From Allosphingosinicella sp. (lineage in GTDB: Bacteria; Pseudomonadota; Alphaproteobacteria; Sphingomonadales; Sphingomonadaceae): 5,365 bases of DNA. Below, piece by piece: positions 1-5,365 of this stretch. The notes beneath the pieces were generated by a model. It saw nothing but the letters and a program-made list of their open reading frames with translations. It was not told where the DNA came from and did no database searches. The position numbers were made by a program, and so were the translations under genes. The number at the start of each line of letters is the position of its first letter. Positions within the stretch are counted from its first letter, which is position 1. The DNA lies in NCBI GenBank assembly GCA_030146745.1, contig JASLBD010000055.1, forward strand, positions 1 to 5,365, read 5' to 3'.

Positions 1-53
1 GGGCGGCAGGCAGAGCGCGTGGCCCGGTGACTCGTTGAAGACTTCGTAGCTTC

Positions 54-602
54 CTAGGTCTCGATGTTGCGCGTTCTTCGCTTCCACTTGTGGCCGGTCC
101 ACCAGCGCCAGATCAGGATCGAGGCGAGATAGCCGATCAGAGCGCTCAATAGCGCGATGATGAACAGGCCGCTGACGGTCGCGATCGCGGCGTCCGAGAA
201 CAGCCAGGCGAACCATTGAGCGATCGTCGCCTCCCGCCCGGGCACGCCCTTGTCTCCGCCGAGGCCGAGGGAATCCCCGAGGAAGTAGGAAGCCGCCAGG
301 ATGAACGGGGTGGTGAAAGGGTTGGACAGGAAGGTCATCAGCGCCGCCACGGGGATGTTGCCCCGGAACGGAATGCACAGCAGCGCCGAGCCGATGATCT
401 GAAGCCCGGGGATCATGATGAAGATTCCGACGATCAGCCCGACGGCCACCCCGCGGGGCACCGAGCGCCGGGTGAAGCGCCAGAACTCGCTGTGGAGCAC
501 TCGCCGCCCGAACGGCTTGACCCAGCGGCTCTCGGCCAGCTCCTCGCGCTTGGGCATGTTGCGCCGGGCCCAGCGGGCGAAGCGTCCGGCGCGGTCAGCC
601 AC
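54..602 (-). CDS. DUF2062 domain integral membrane protein
   Basis: This encodes a 182-residue protein of the DUF2062 family, whose biochemical function is not established. The N-terminus (residues 1-46) is very basic and rich in Trp/Arg, with WARRNMP at 11-17. A hydrophobic core runs from about residue 50 to 110; it contains the conserved-looking RGN (80-82) and NPFTTP (94-99) segments typical of the family. A last strong membrane helix lies at about 138-165, followed by a short basic cytoplasmic-type tail. The start is a GTG at 602 that overlaps the smpB stop (8 shared bases), so translation is probably coupled to smpB. An internal ATG at 557 (residue 16) is an alternative start, but it would discard the basic leader. 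No clear Shine-Dalgarno precedes either start. It is the last gene visible in the dapA-smpB cluster. The family call is from motif recognition; a specific role would be a guess. Confidence 0.85.
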   Translation of the reverse strand: MADRAGRFARWARRNMPKREELAESRWVKPFGRRVLHSEFWRFTRRSVPRGVAVGLIVGIFIMIPGLQIIGSALLCIPFRGNIPVAALMTFLSNPFTTPFILAASYFLGDSLGLGGDKGVPGREATIAQWFAWLFSDAAIATVSGLFIIALLSALIGYLASILIWRWWTGHKWKRRTRNIET

Positions 603-1077
603 GGTCGCGCAACAGCCGGCCCTGCTCCCGCTTCCAGTCCTTCTCCTTCTGATATTCGCGCTTGTCCGGCGCCTTCCGCCCGCGCGCGAGCGCCAGCTCC
701 ACCTTCGCCCGGCCCCGGCTGTTGAAATAGATGGAAAGCGGAACGAGGGTCATGCCCTGGCGGGCGACGGCGCCGTGAAGCTTGGCGATCTCGCGCTCGT
801 GGAGGAGCAATTTGCGCGGGCGCTTGGGCTCGTGATTGTGGCGGTTGCCGTGGCTGAACTCGGGGATGTTGGCGTTGATCAGCCAGGCCTGGTCGTCCTT
901 CACCTCGGCATAGCTCTCGGCGATCGAGCCCTCGCCGAAGCGAAGCGACTTCACCTCGGTGCCGGTGAGCGCGATTCCGGCCTCGTAGGTGGACTCGACC
1001 GCATAGTCGAAGCGCGCGCGCCTGTTCTCGGCGACGACCTTCTGCTTGTCGAACGTGGCGGGACGGGGACGGACCAT
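595..1077 (-). CDS. smpB: SsrA (tmRNA)-binding protein SmpB
   Basis: SmpB binds tmRNA and carries it to the A site of stalled ribosomes for trans-translation; it acts in the cytoplasm. The product has 160 residues, the usual family length, and appears complete. Recognisable blocks in order are [10 protein letters not shown] (16-25), [13 protein letters not shown] (34-46), YAEVKD (56-61), the [18 protein letters not shown] block (80-97), [11 protein letters not shown] (108-118) and [15 protein letters not shown] (121-135). The basic C-terminal tail with [14 protein letters not shown] (138-151) is the part that in known SmpB proteins enters the empty mRNA channel. The start is the ATG at 1077, immediately before the conserved N-terminal region. 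The upstream bases are pyrimidine-rich with no good Shine-Dalgarno, which is slightly odd for such a gene. It lies 40 bases after dapA, so cotranscription is likely, and its stop overlaps the DUF2062 start. The tmRNA gene itself is not in the window. Confidence 0.97.
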   Translation of the reverse strand: MVRPRPATFDKQKVVAENRRARFDYAVESTYEAGIALTGTEVKSLRFGEGSIAESYAEVKDDQAWLINANIPEFSHGNRHNHEPKRPRKLLLHEREIAKLHGAVARQGMTLVPLSIYFNSRGRAKVELALARGRKAPDKREYQKEKDWKREQGRLLRDRG

Positions 1078-1117
1078 GATCAGGAGATAGGGGTCGCGGC
1101 GTCAAAAGCGAAATGAG

Positions 1118-1990
1118 TCATAGCAGCCCCGCATGAGCGAGGGCCGCGTCGACGGACCTGCGGCTCGCTTCCGACGCCGCCGTCATGGGCAGGCGAAGCT
1201 CCGAGGAAACGTCCCGGACACGCGAGAGCGCATATTTAACCGGTCCCGGCGAGGCGTCGGTGAACAGGGCGGCGTGGAGCGGGTAAAGCTTGTCCTGAAG
1301 TCTCAAGGCTCTTTTCCAATCGCCTGACATGCAAGCATTCTGGAAATCCGCGCAAAGCCTTGGCGCGACATTGGCGGTGACCGAGATGCACCCCGCGCCG
1401 CCCATGGCCGAGAAGCCGAGCGCCATGTCGTCGTTTCCGGAGAGCTGGATGAAATCCTCCCCGCAAGCGAGGCGCTGGGCGGAGACCCGGGCGAGGTTGC
1501 CGGTCGCGTCCTTCACTCCGATCACGTTGGCGATCCTCGCCAGCCGGGCCATGGTCTCGACCGAAATGTCGGTGATCGTCCGCGCCGGCACGTTGTAGAG
1601 GATTATCGGCATATCGACCGCCTCGGCGATCGCGGCGAGATGGGCGAAGATGCCCTCCTGGTTCGGGCGGTTGTAATAAGGCGGGACGTGAAGGGCCGCG
1701 TCGGCGCCCGCTTCCTTGGCCGAACGGGTCAGCGCGACGGCATGGGCCGTGTCGTTGGAGCCGCAGCCGGCGATCACCTTCACCTTTCCGGCGGCGCCTT
1801 CGACGGCCAGCTCGATCACCCGCCGGTGCTCGGCGAAGGTGAGCGTGGCCGATTCGCCGGTCGTCCCGCACGGGACCAAAGCGTGGCTGCCTTCGCTCAC
1901 CTGCCAGCGAACGAAGTCCAGAAAAGCGTGCTCGTCCAACGCTTCGTCCCGGAATATCGTCACCAGAGCCGGGATCGACCCGCGGAACAT
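1118..1990 (-). CDS. dapA: 4-hydroxy-tetrahydrodipicolinate synthase DapA
   Basis: DapA condenses pyruvate with L-aspartate 4-semialdehyde, the first committed step of the lysine/meso-diaminopimelate pathway, in the cytoplasm. The 290-residue product matches the usual length (E. coli 292) and is a single TIM-barrel domain. Catalytic features are visible with numbering one less than in E. coli: GTTGES at 42-47 with Thr43/Thr44, PPYYNRP at 103-109 with Tyr106, YNVPART at 132-138 with the proton-relay Tyr132 and substrate-binding Arg137, and GVKDATG at 158-164 with Lys160, the Schiff-base lysine. I chose the ATG at 1990 because GGAG at 1998-2001 lies 7 bases upstream; a GTG at 1993 directly before it would add one residue but leave only 4 bases of spacing. 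dapA leads the dapA-smpB-DUF2062 cluster and is divergent from slt. The family call is firm; dapA paralogues such as N-acetylneuraminate lyase or KDG aldolases are less likely given the full set of DapA residues. Confidence 0.95.
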   Translation of the reverse strand: MFRGSIPALVTIFRDEALDEHAFLDFVRWQVSEGSHALVPCGTTGESATLTFAEHRRVIELAVEGAAGKVKVIAGCGSNDTAHAVALTRSAKEAGADAALHVPPYYNRPNQEGIFAHLAAIAEAVDMPIILYNVPARTITDISVETMARLARIANVIGVKDATGNLARVSAQRLACGEDFIQLSGNDDMALGFSAMGGAGCISVTANVAPRLCADFQNACMSGDWKRALRLQDKLYPLHAALFTDASPGPVKYALSRVRDVSSELRLPMTAASEASRRSVDAALAHAGLL

Positions 1991-1997
1991 CACTCGA

Positions 1998-2003
1998 CTC
2001 CTT
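1998..2003 (-). promoter_or_regulatory. dapA ribosome binding site
   Basis: Read on the minus strand this is AAGGAG, a near-perfect Shine-Dalgarno. It ends 7 bases before the ATG at 1990 and only 4 bases before the GTG at 1993, so it supports the ATG as the dapA start. Confidence 0.75.
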
Positions 2004-2054
2004 CACGTTGGGCTGCAGGCCCGACAATAAGGGCCGGTCCGTTCAGGGCCTGAT

Positions 2055-2061
2055 AAGGAGG
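2055..2061 (+). promoter_or_regulatory. Shine-Dalgarno-like AAGGAGG upstream of slt, unusually distant
   Basis: AAGGAGG is an excellent match to the anti-Shine-Dalgarno, but it ends 20 bases before the ATG at 2082, well beyond the normal 5-10. In-frame non-ATG codons closer to it are ATT at 2070 (8 bases) and CTG at 2073 (11 bases). The ATG is still preferred because it starts a textbook signal peptide. Either the motif acts through a looped leader, a rare start codon is used, or the match is fortuitous. Confidence 0.45.
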
Positions 2062-2081
2062 GGGTTGGCATTCTGTCCAGC

Positions 2082-4106
2082 ATGCAGAAAAAAGTGTTGG
2101 CTTTAAGCCTCTTGGGCGTGTCCGCAATGTCCGTCGCCGCCGTCGCGGCGGGGGTGAGGCCGGCGCATGTCGCCAAAATCCTCCCGGCAGCGGTGCAAAG
2201 CACCGTCGTGCCCGTTCCCCGCCAGCCCGCGCCGCGGCCGGCGCCGGCTTTCTCGCCGGTCCCCTCCTCGGTCGCCGCCGATCTCGCCCGCTGGAACAGC
2301 CTCCGGCAGACCGACAGCCTGCCTTTCTCGTCCTACGCCTCCTTCCTGATGACCCATCGCGGCTGGCCGGGCGAGACGGCGATGCGCCGCACCGCGGAGA
2401 AGGCCAATTCCGACGGCGGCGCCGCCTTCGAGGTGATCGGCTTCTTCAGCGCTTTCCCGCCGCTGACCCCGGCCGGCCATGCCCGGCACGCTTTCGCCCT
2501 TCAGGCCTCGGGCCGGGGCAACGAAGCGCTCGAGGCCGCCCGCAGGGCCTGGACCGGCGGAGTGCTTCCGACCACCGACGAGGCGCGGATACTGAGCCAG
2601 TTCGGCGGCCGCCTGACCAGCGCCGACCATGACGCCCGGATGGAGGCCTTGCTCGGCAACGGGGACACGCAGAGCGCGGCGCGGCAATTGCCGCTGGCCT
2701 CGGCCCAGCGCCAGGCGCTCTACGCCACCCGCCTCGCGCTTCAGACCCGCGCCTCCGACGCAGCGAGCCGGCTGGCCGCGCTCGGCCCGGTCCAGGGTGA
2801 TCCGGGCCTCCTGATCGACCGCGCGAACTGGCTTCGCGCCTCCGGACAGAGCCTCGCCGCCCGCCAGCTCATGGCCCAGCCGCACCGTCTGTCGGGGCCT
2901 CCGGCCAATGCGGAGAAATGGTTCGAATCGATGATGACCCTGGCCAAGGGCGCTGCCAACGACGCGCAATGGTCGACGGCCTATCAGATCGCCTCGCAGC
3001 TCGACGACGCCTATCCGGCCGGAACCGACGTCAGCGCCCGCTCCTATGGCGAGCGCGACGAATATACCAACCTCGCCTGGCTGGCCGGAACCGCCGCCCA
3101 GAAGCTCGGCCGCCATGCCGACGCGGCGAGGATGTTCGACCGCTACGGCCGTGCCGCGCGCTCCTCGCAGACCCGGACGAAGGGCTTCTACTGGGCGGCG
3201 CGCTCCGCGTTCAGCGCCAATCAGCCGGTCCAGTCCAATTCCTACCTCGAGCAGGCGGCCGCGCATCCGGACCAGTTTTACGGCCAGCTCGCTCTGGAGC
3301 GGCTCGGTCGGCGGGTGACTCCCCCCTCGCCTTCCTCCGCCGTGCCGAGCCAGGCGCAGCGTTCGGCCTTCGCGGCCCGGCCGCTGGTCCAGGCCGCGCG
3401 CGCGCTCGGCGACATGGGCCGCTGGAGCGACCAGTCTTTGTTCGTCCGGGCCATCGCCGAGCAGGCCGAGACCCAGACCGACCGGATCCTCGCCGCCCAG
3501 TTCGGCCGGACGATCGGCCGCCAGGACCTCGGCGTCTGGGTGTCTCGGGAAGCGCGAAACAAGGGCGAGAGCTTCTACGATCCGGCCGGCTTCCCGGAAG
3601 TGACCCTGCCCCGGGCCTATTCCACTCATTGGGGGCTCGCGCACGGCATCACCCGGCAGGAGAGCTCGTTCGACCGGGCCGCCGTCAGCCATGCCGGCGC
3701 CCGCGGGCTGATGCAGCTCATGCCGGGGACGGCGCGCGAGCAGGCGGGCAAGCTCGGCCTGCCCTACGATTTCGGCCGGCTGACCTCCGATCCGGCGTAC
3801 AACGTCATGCTCGGGACGAGCTATTTCGAGCGGCTGCTGAGGCAGTGGGGCGGACATGCACCGATGGCGGTAGCAAGCTACAATGCCGGCGCCGGCAACG
3901 TGAACAAGTGGGTGCGCGCCAACGGCGACCCGCGCGGCGGCACCGACATCGTCACCTGGATCGAGGCCATCCCTTATTCCGAGACCCGCAACTACGTTCA
4001 GCGCGTGCTCGAGAATGCGGTGGTCTACGACGCCATCCGGGCCCAGCGCGGCGGAGGGCCGGCCAACCGCCTGTCTTACTATCTGGGCAAGAGCGGACCC
4101 GGCTGA
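2082..4106 (+). CDS. slt: Slt70-like soluble lytic murein transglycosylase (secreted)
   Basis: This enzyme cleaves the MurNAc-GlcNAc beta-1,4 bond of peptidoglycan with formation of 1,6-anhydroMurNAc, acting in the periplasm. The 674-residue product is close to the family size (E. coli Slt70 is about 645). Residues 1-23 are a signal peptide: KK, then a hydrophobic stretch and an AVA/VAA cleavage site at about 20-23. A Pro/Ala-rich segment follows (35-61). A long alpha-helical region then extends to about residue 500, including the Slt-typical FYGQLALERLGR at 399-410. The C-terminal GH23 catalytic domain (about 510-660) shows ITRQESSFD with the catalytic Glu527, SHAGARGLMQLMPGTA (536-551), AVASYNAGAGNV (596-607) and IPYSETRNYVQRVLEN near the end. 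No lipobox is present, so it is a soluble periplasmic protein rather than a membrane-bound Mlt. The gene ends in two in-frame TGA codons (4104-4109) and is followed by a palindromic repeat and greB on the same strand. Confidence 0.95.
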   Translation: MQKKVLALSLLGVSAMSVAAVAAGVRPAHVAKILPAAVQSTVVPVPRQPAPRPAPAFSPVPSSVAADLARWNSLRQTDSLPFSSYASFLMTHRGWPGETAMRRTAEKANSDGGAAFEVIGFFSAFPPLTPAGHARHAFALQASGRGNEALEAARRAWTGGVLPTTDEARILSQFGGRLTSADHDARMEALLGNGDTQSAARQLPLASAQRQALYATRLALQTRASDAASRLAALGPVQGDPGLLIDRANWLRASGQSLAARQLMAQPHRLSGPPANAEKWFESMMTLAKGAANDAQWSTAYQIASQLDDAYPAGTDVSARSYGERDEYTNLAWLAGTAAQKLGRHADAARMFDRYGRAARSSQTRTKGFYWAARSAFSANQPVQSNSYLEQAAAHPDQFYGQLALERLGRRVTPPSPSSAVPSQAQRSAFAARPLVQAARALGDMGRWSDQSLFVRAIAEQAETQTDRILAAQFGRTIGRQDLGVWVSREARNKGESFYDPAGFPEVTLPRAYSTHWGLAHGITRQESSFDRAAVSHAGARGLMQLMPGTAREQAGKLGLPYDFGRLTSDPAYNVMLGTSYFERLLRQWGGHAPMAVASYNAGAGNVNKWVRANGDPRGGTDIVTWIEAIPYSETRNYVQRVLENAVVYDAIRAQRGGGPANRLSYYLGKSGPG

Positions 4107-4253
4107 TGACTTGCCTCCCCATGAGCGCAGCTCATGGGGAGGGGGACCACCCGACGGGTGGTGGAGGGGTGGCTGACGGGGCTTGCGCCATTTACCCCTC
4201 CACCAGGCTTCGCCTGGTCCCCCTCCCCCTCTGGCGATGGGGAGGCAAATCAT
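4106..4253. repeat. long imperfect inverted repeat (REP/MITE-like) between slt and greB
   Basis: The arms pair over most of the element. Outer arms TTGCCTCCCCAT (4111-4122) and its exact complement (4237-4248) extend by ATGA with one mismatch to 4106 and 4253. GGGGAGGGGGACCA (4136-4149) is exactly complementary to 4215-4228, and GGTGGAGGGGT (4160-4170) to 4194-4204. Each arm also contains local hairpins: CCTCCCCATGAGC/GCA/complement (4114-4142, 13 bp), ACCACCC/GAC/GGGTGGT (4146-4162) and ACCAGGC/TTC/GCCTGGT (4202-4218). The unpaired centre is about 4171-4193. It has no coding capacity of its own and no T-tract, so it is not a classical terminator. Palindromes of this style (CTCCCC...GGGGAGGGGGACCACC...) are, to my recollection, dispersed in sphingomonad intergenic regions; copy number here cannot be seen. 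It may be a non-autonomous mobile element. Confidence 0.88.
4241..4245 (+). promoter_or_regulatory. greB ribosome binding site inside the repeat arm
   Basis: GGAGG ends 6 bases before the ATG at 4252, ideal spacing, and fixes that ATG as the greB start rather than the upstream in-frame TTG (4183) or ATG (4237). The motif is part of the right outer arm of the inverted repeat. It can pair with CCTCC at 4222-4226 or at 4114-4118. Confidence 0.8.
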
Positions 4254-4740
4254 GACCGAGCGCCCCAATTACATAACCCCCGAGGGCTATCGCCGACTGC
4301 GCGAGGAATATGAGGCGCTGTTCGCGGTCGAGCGTCCCAAGCTGGTCGAGACGATCAGCTGGGCGGCCGGCAATGGCGACCGCTCCGAGAATGGCGACTA
4401 CATCTACGGCCGCAAGCGCCTTCGCGAGATCGACCGCCGGCTGGGCTGGCTGTCGCGGCGGATGAAGGACGCCAAAGTGGTCGATGCCGCGGCCCAGCCC
4501 GAGCGCGGCAAGGTCTATTTCGGAGCCACCGTCGTGCTCGCCGACGAGGAGGACAACCGACGGACGGTGACCCTCGTCGGCGAGGACGAGACGGATGCCG
4601 CGAACGGCCGGATCAGCTGGACCTCGCCCATCGGCCGGGCCATCCGCGGCGCCGGGGTCGGCGATCTGAGGCGGGTGACTCTGCCGGGGGGCGAGCGGGA
4701 GCTGGAGATCGTTGCGATCGACTATCCGGAGGCCCGCTGA
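4252..4740 (+). CDS. greB: transcription elongation factor GreB
   Basis: Gre factors enter the secondary channel of RNA polymerase and stimulate cleavage of backtracked RNA, rescuing arrested complexes. The 162-residue product matches GreB length (E. coli 158). The N-terminal coiled-coil domain starts with NYITPEGYRRL (6-16). It contains ERPKLVETISWAAGNGDRSENGDYIYGRKRLREIDRR, whose tip residues Asp43 and Glu46 correspond to the catalytic acidic pair (D41/E44 in GreA). The C-terminal FKBP-like domain covers about 85-160, with VYFGATVVLADE, VGEDETDAANGRISWTSPIGRAI and VGDLRRVTLPGGERELEIVAIDY. The NGDRSENGDY.Y and REIDRR pattern favours GreB over GreA. It follows slt on the same strand with only the 145-base repeat-filled gap between, so readthrough from slt is likely and no separate promoter is evident. 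Its translation signal lies in the repeat. It converges on the ppk2 gene. Confidence 0.95.
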   Translation: MTERPNYITPEGYRRLREEYEALFAVERPKLVETISWAAGNGDRSENGDYIYGRKRLREIDRRLGWLSRRMKDAKVVDAAAQPERGKVYFGATVVLADEEDNRRTVTLVGEDETDAANGRISWTSPIGRAIRGAGVGDLRRVTLPGGERELEIVAIDYPEAR

Positions 4741-4774
4741 CGCAATTTGCTCCCGGGCGCTAAATCCGCCTTGC

Positions 4775-4858
4775 TCGTCATGCCGGACTTGATCCGGCAT
4801 CCGCCTTCTTTTCCGCGACGGCAAGAAGGTGGACCCCGGGTCAAGCCCGGGGTGATGA
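4775..4858. repeat. palindromic intergenic repeat in the convergent greB / ppk2 gap
   Basis: Two 36-base arms (4775-4810 and 4823-4858) are complementary at 28 of 36 positions around a 12-base centre. Each arm is itself a hairpin: ATGCCGGA, loop CTTGA, TCCGGCAT at 4780-4800, and ACCCCGGG, loop TCAAG, CCCGGGGT at 4833-4853. The two loops are exact complements. Six of the eight inter-arm mismatches are three base pairs changed on both sides, so each hairpin remains perfectly paired. Sequences of the type CGTCATGCCGGACTTGATCCGGCATCC are, as I recall, common dispersed palindromes in alphaproteobacteria. Its position between two converging genes could make it a bidirectional transcript-end structure. 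No T-tract marks an intrinsic terminator, so I class it as a repeat. Confidence 0.85.
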
Positions 4859-4880
4859 TTCAGGTTTTACGCATCCCGCT

Positions 4881-5365
4881 CTAGCCGAACGCCTCCCGCG
4901 CCAGCTTCTCCACCTCCGCGTCCGCCTCCGGCGGCTTTACCGGCAAGGCCGCCTCGAGCGCTTCCGCCACAACCGTCAGCGCCGCGATCCGAGCGGCCTT
5001 CTTGTTGTTGCCGTCGATGACCGTCCACGGCGCCCAGCGCGTGTTCGTGCATTCGAACATGTCCCGGCCCGCCGCGAGATATTCATCCCGCCGGGCGCGG
5101 TTGCGGAAATCCTCGGCGGTCACCTTCCAGCGTTTCCAGGGATGGTCGAGGCGAGCCTTCAGCCGCGCGTCCTGCGTCTCCCGGGTGACGTGGAAGAAGA
5201 GCTTGACGATCGTCGTCCCGTCATAGCTTTGCTGCGCCTCGAACTCGTTGATCTCGTCATAGGCGCGGCGCCATTCGGCTTGCGACGCGAAGCCCTCGAC
5301 CCGCTCGACCAGAACCCGGCCGTACCAGCTGCGGTCGAACACGGCGATCTCGCCGGCGCCGGGCA
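4881..5365 (-). CDS. PPK2-family polyphosphate kinase / phosphotransferase (5' end outside the window)
   Basis: PPK2 enzymes move phosphate between polyphosphate and nucleotides, usually making nucleoside di- or triphosphates from polyP. Only the C-terminal 160 residues are visible; the frame stays open through the right edge, so the Walker A part lies outside. Counting from the first complete codon (5363), the Walker B-type block FDRSWYGRVLVERVEG is at 9-24, KLFFHVT at about 54-60, the lid region HPWKRWKVTAEDFRNR at 74-89, and APWTVIDGNNKKAARIAAL at 111-129, followed by an acidic tail. The GTG at 5342 is in frame but falls inside the conserved VFDRSWYGR block, with G-E-I-A just before it, so it is not the start. 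The DRSWYGRVLVERVEG form resembles Pap-like (polyP:AMP) members more than the NRSGVERVMGF form of class I; substrate choice (AMP, ADP or GDP) cannot be settled from this fragment. It is convergent with greB. Confidence 0.92.
   Translation of the reverse strand, partial: PGAGEIAVFDRSWYGRVLVERVEGFASQAEWRRAYDEINEFEAQQSYDGTTIVKLFFHVTRETQDARLKARLDHPWKRWKVTAEDFRNRARRDEYLAAGRDMFECTNTRWAPWTVIDGNNKKAARIAALTVVAEALEAALPVKPPEADAEVEKLAREAFG

Larger units (their letters stand above)
1991..2081. promoter_or_regulatory. divergent dapA / slt upstream region
   Basis: This 91-base region lies between the starts of two divergently oriented genes, so promoters for both the dapA cluster and slt are expected here or just inside the neighbouring genes. 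That is inferred from arrangement only. I could not find a convincing -35/-10 pair with 16-18 base spacing on either strand. A small GC-rich hairpin (GGGC, loop TGCAG, GCCC) lies at about 2010-2022. The AT-rich patch ACAATAAG at 2024-2031 is the only candidate for a melted -10-like element. Ribosome binding sequences at both ends are listed separately. Confidence 0.4.

Noticed and set aside
415..1116. 233-codon plus-strand frame opposite smpB and the DUF2062 gene
   Set aside because: It is antisense to smpB, whose conserved blocks are unambiguous; the product has no recognisable features.
2065..2106. 14-codon TTG-started leader frame overlapping the slt start
   Set aside because: The Shine-Dalgarno spacing would be only 3 bases and there is no regulatory codon run; it is too short to support.
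4114..4142. 13-bp hairpin just after slt as an intrinsic terminator
   Set aside because: No T-tract follows on either strand (the plus side continues GGGGGACC), and the same sequence is explained as one arm of the larger inverted repeat.
4183..4251. N-terminally extended greB from the in-frame TTG at 4183
   Set aside because: The extension is encoded by the repeat arm and gives Pro-rich sequence unlike GreB; the ATG at 4252 has an ideally spaced GGAGG and the family-typical N-terminus.
2918..4255. 445-codon plus-strand frame overlapping slt in another phase
   Set aside because: Arg/Pro/Gly-rich frame-shifted shadow of slt with no motifs; its end also crosses the inverted repeat.
2103..4268. 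721-codon open frame on the minus strand antisense to slt
   Set aside because: It lies opposite a clear Slt with signal peptide and GH23 catalytic motifs; the translated product is low-complexity Gly/Arg/Ala-rich with no family resemblance. Long spurious antisense frames are expected at this GC content.
4192..4824. 210-codon minus-strand frame opposite greB
   Set aside because: It is antisense to a clear greB and crosses both repeats; no domain is visible.
4881..5342. Complete short kinase starting at the GTG at 5342
   Set aside because: The frame remains open to the window edge and the residues before the GTG match the family; starting there would delete the nucleotide-binding half.

Overview
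The window is GC-rich (about two thirds G+C by eye) bacterial chromosome. The set of proteins (DapA, SmpB, a DUF2062 membrane protein, a Slt-type lytic transglycosylase, GreB and a PPK2-type kinase), the high GC content, the strong codon bias and the style of the intergenic palindromes suggest an alphaproteobacterium, most likely a member of Sphingomonadales. That assignment is inference from family resemblance; there is no rRNA or other direct taxonomic marker here.

Layout. Positions 1-53 are a short flank in which I see nothing I can call. On the minus strand, read right to left, dapA (1990-1118), smpB (1077-595) and a DUF2062 gene (602-54) form a tight cluster: 40 bases separate dapA from smpB, and smpB overlaps the DUF2062 gene by 8 bases. 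A 91-base divergent region (1991-2081) separates this cluster from slt (2082-4106, plus strand), a secreted murein transglycosylase. A nearly full-length inverted repeat (about 4106-4253) lies between slt and greB (4252-4740, plus strand) and carries greB's ribosome binding site. greB then converges on a PPK2-family polyphosphate kinase gene (minus strand, stop at 4881, running off the right edge at 5365). A second, unrelated palindromic repeat (4775-4858) fills the convergent gap.

Functionally these are housekeeping genes: lysine/diaminopimelate synthesis (dapA), ribosome rescue (smpB), cell-wall turnover (slt), transcript-cleavage rescue of stalled RNA polymerase (greB) and polyphosphate/nucleotide metabolism (ppk2). 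DapA feeds the meso-diaminopimelate used in the peptidoglycan that Slt cleaves, but nothing in the sequence shows a dedicated joint system. I found no phage, plasmid, CRISPR, toxin-antitoxin or defence genes.

The noteworthy material is intergenic. The first repeat looks inserted exactly at what may once have been an overlapping stop/start junction between slt and greB, and it now buries the greB Shine-Dalgarno sequence in alternative hairpins. The second repeat has two arms whose differences are mostly paired substitutions that preserve each arm's hairpin.
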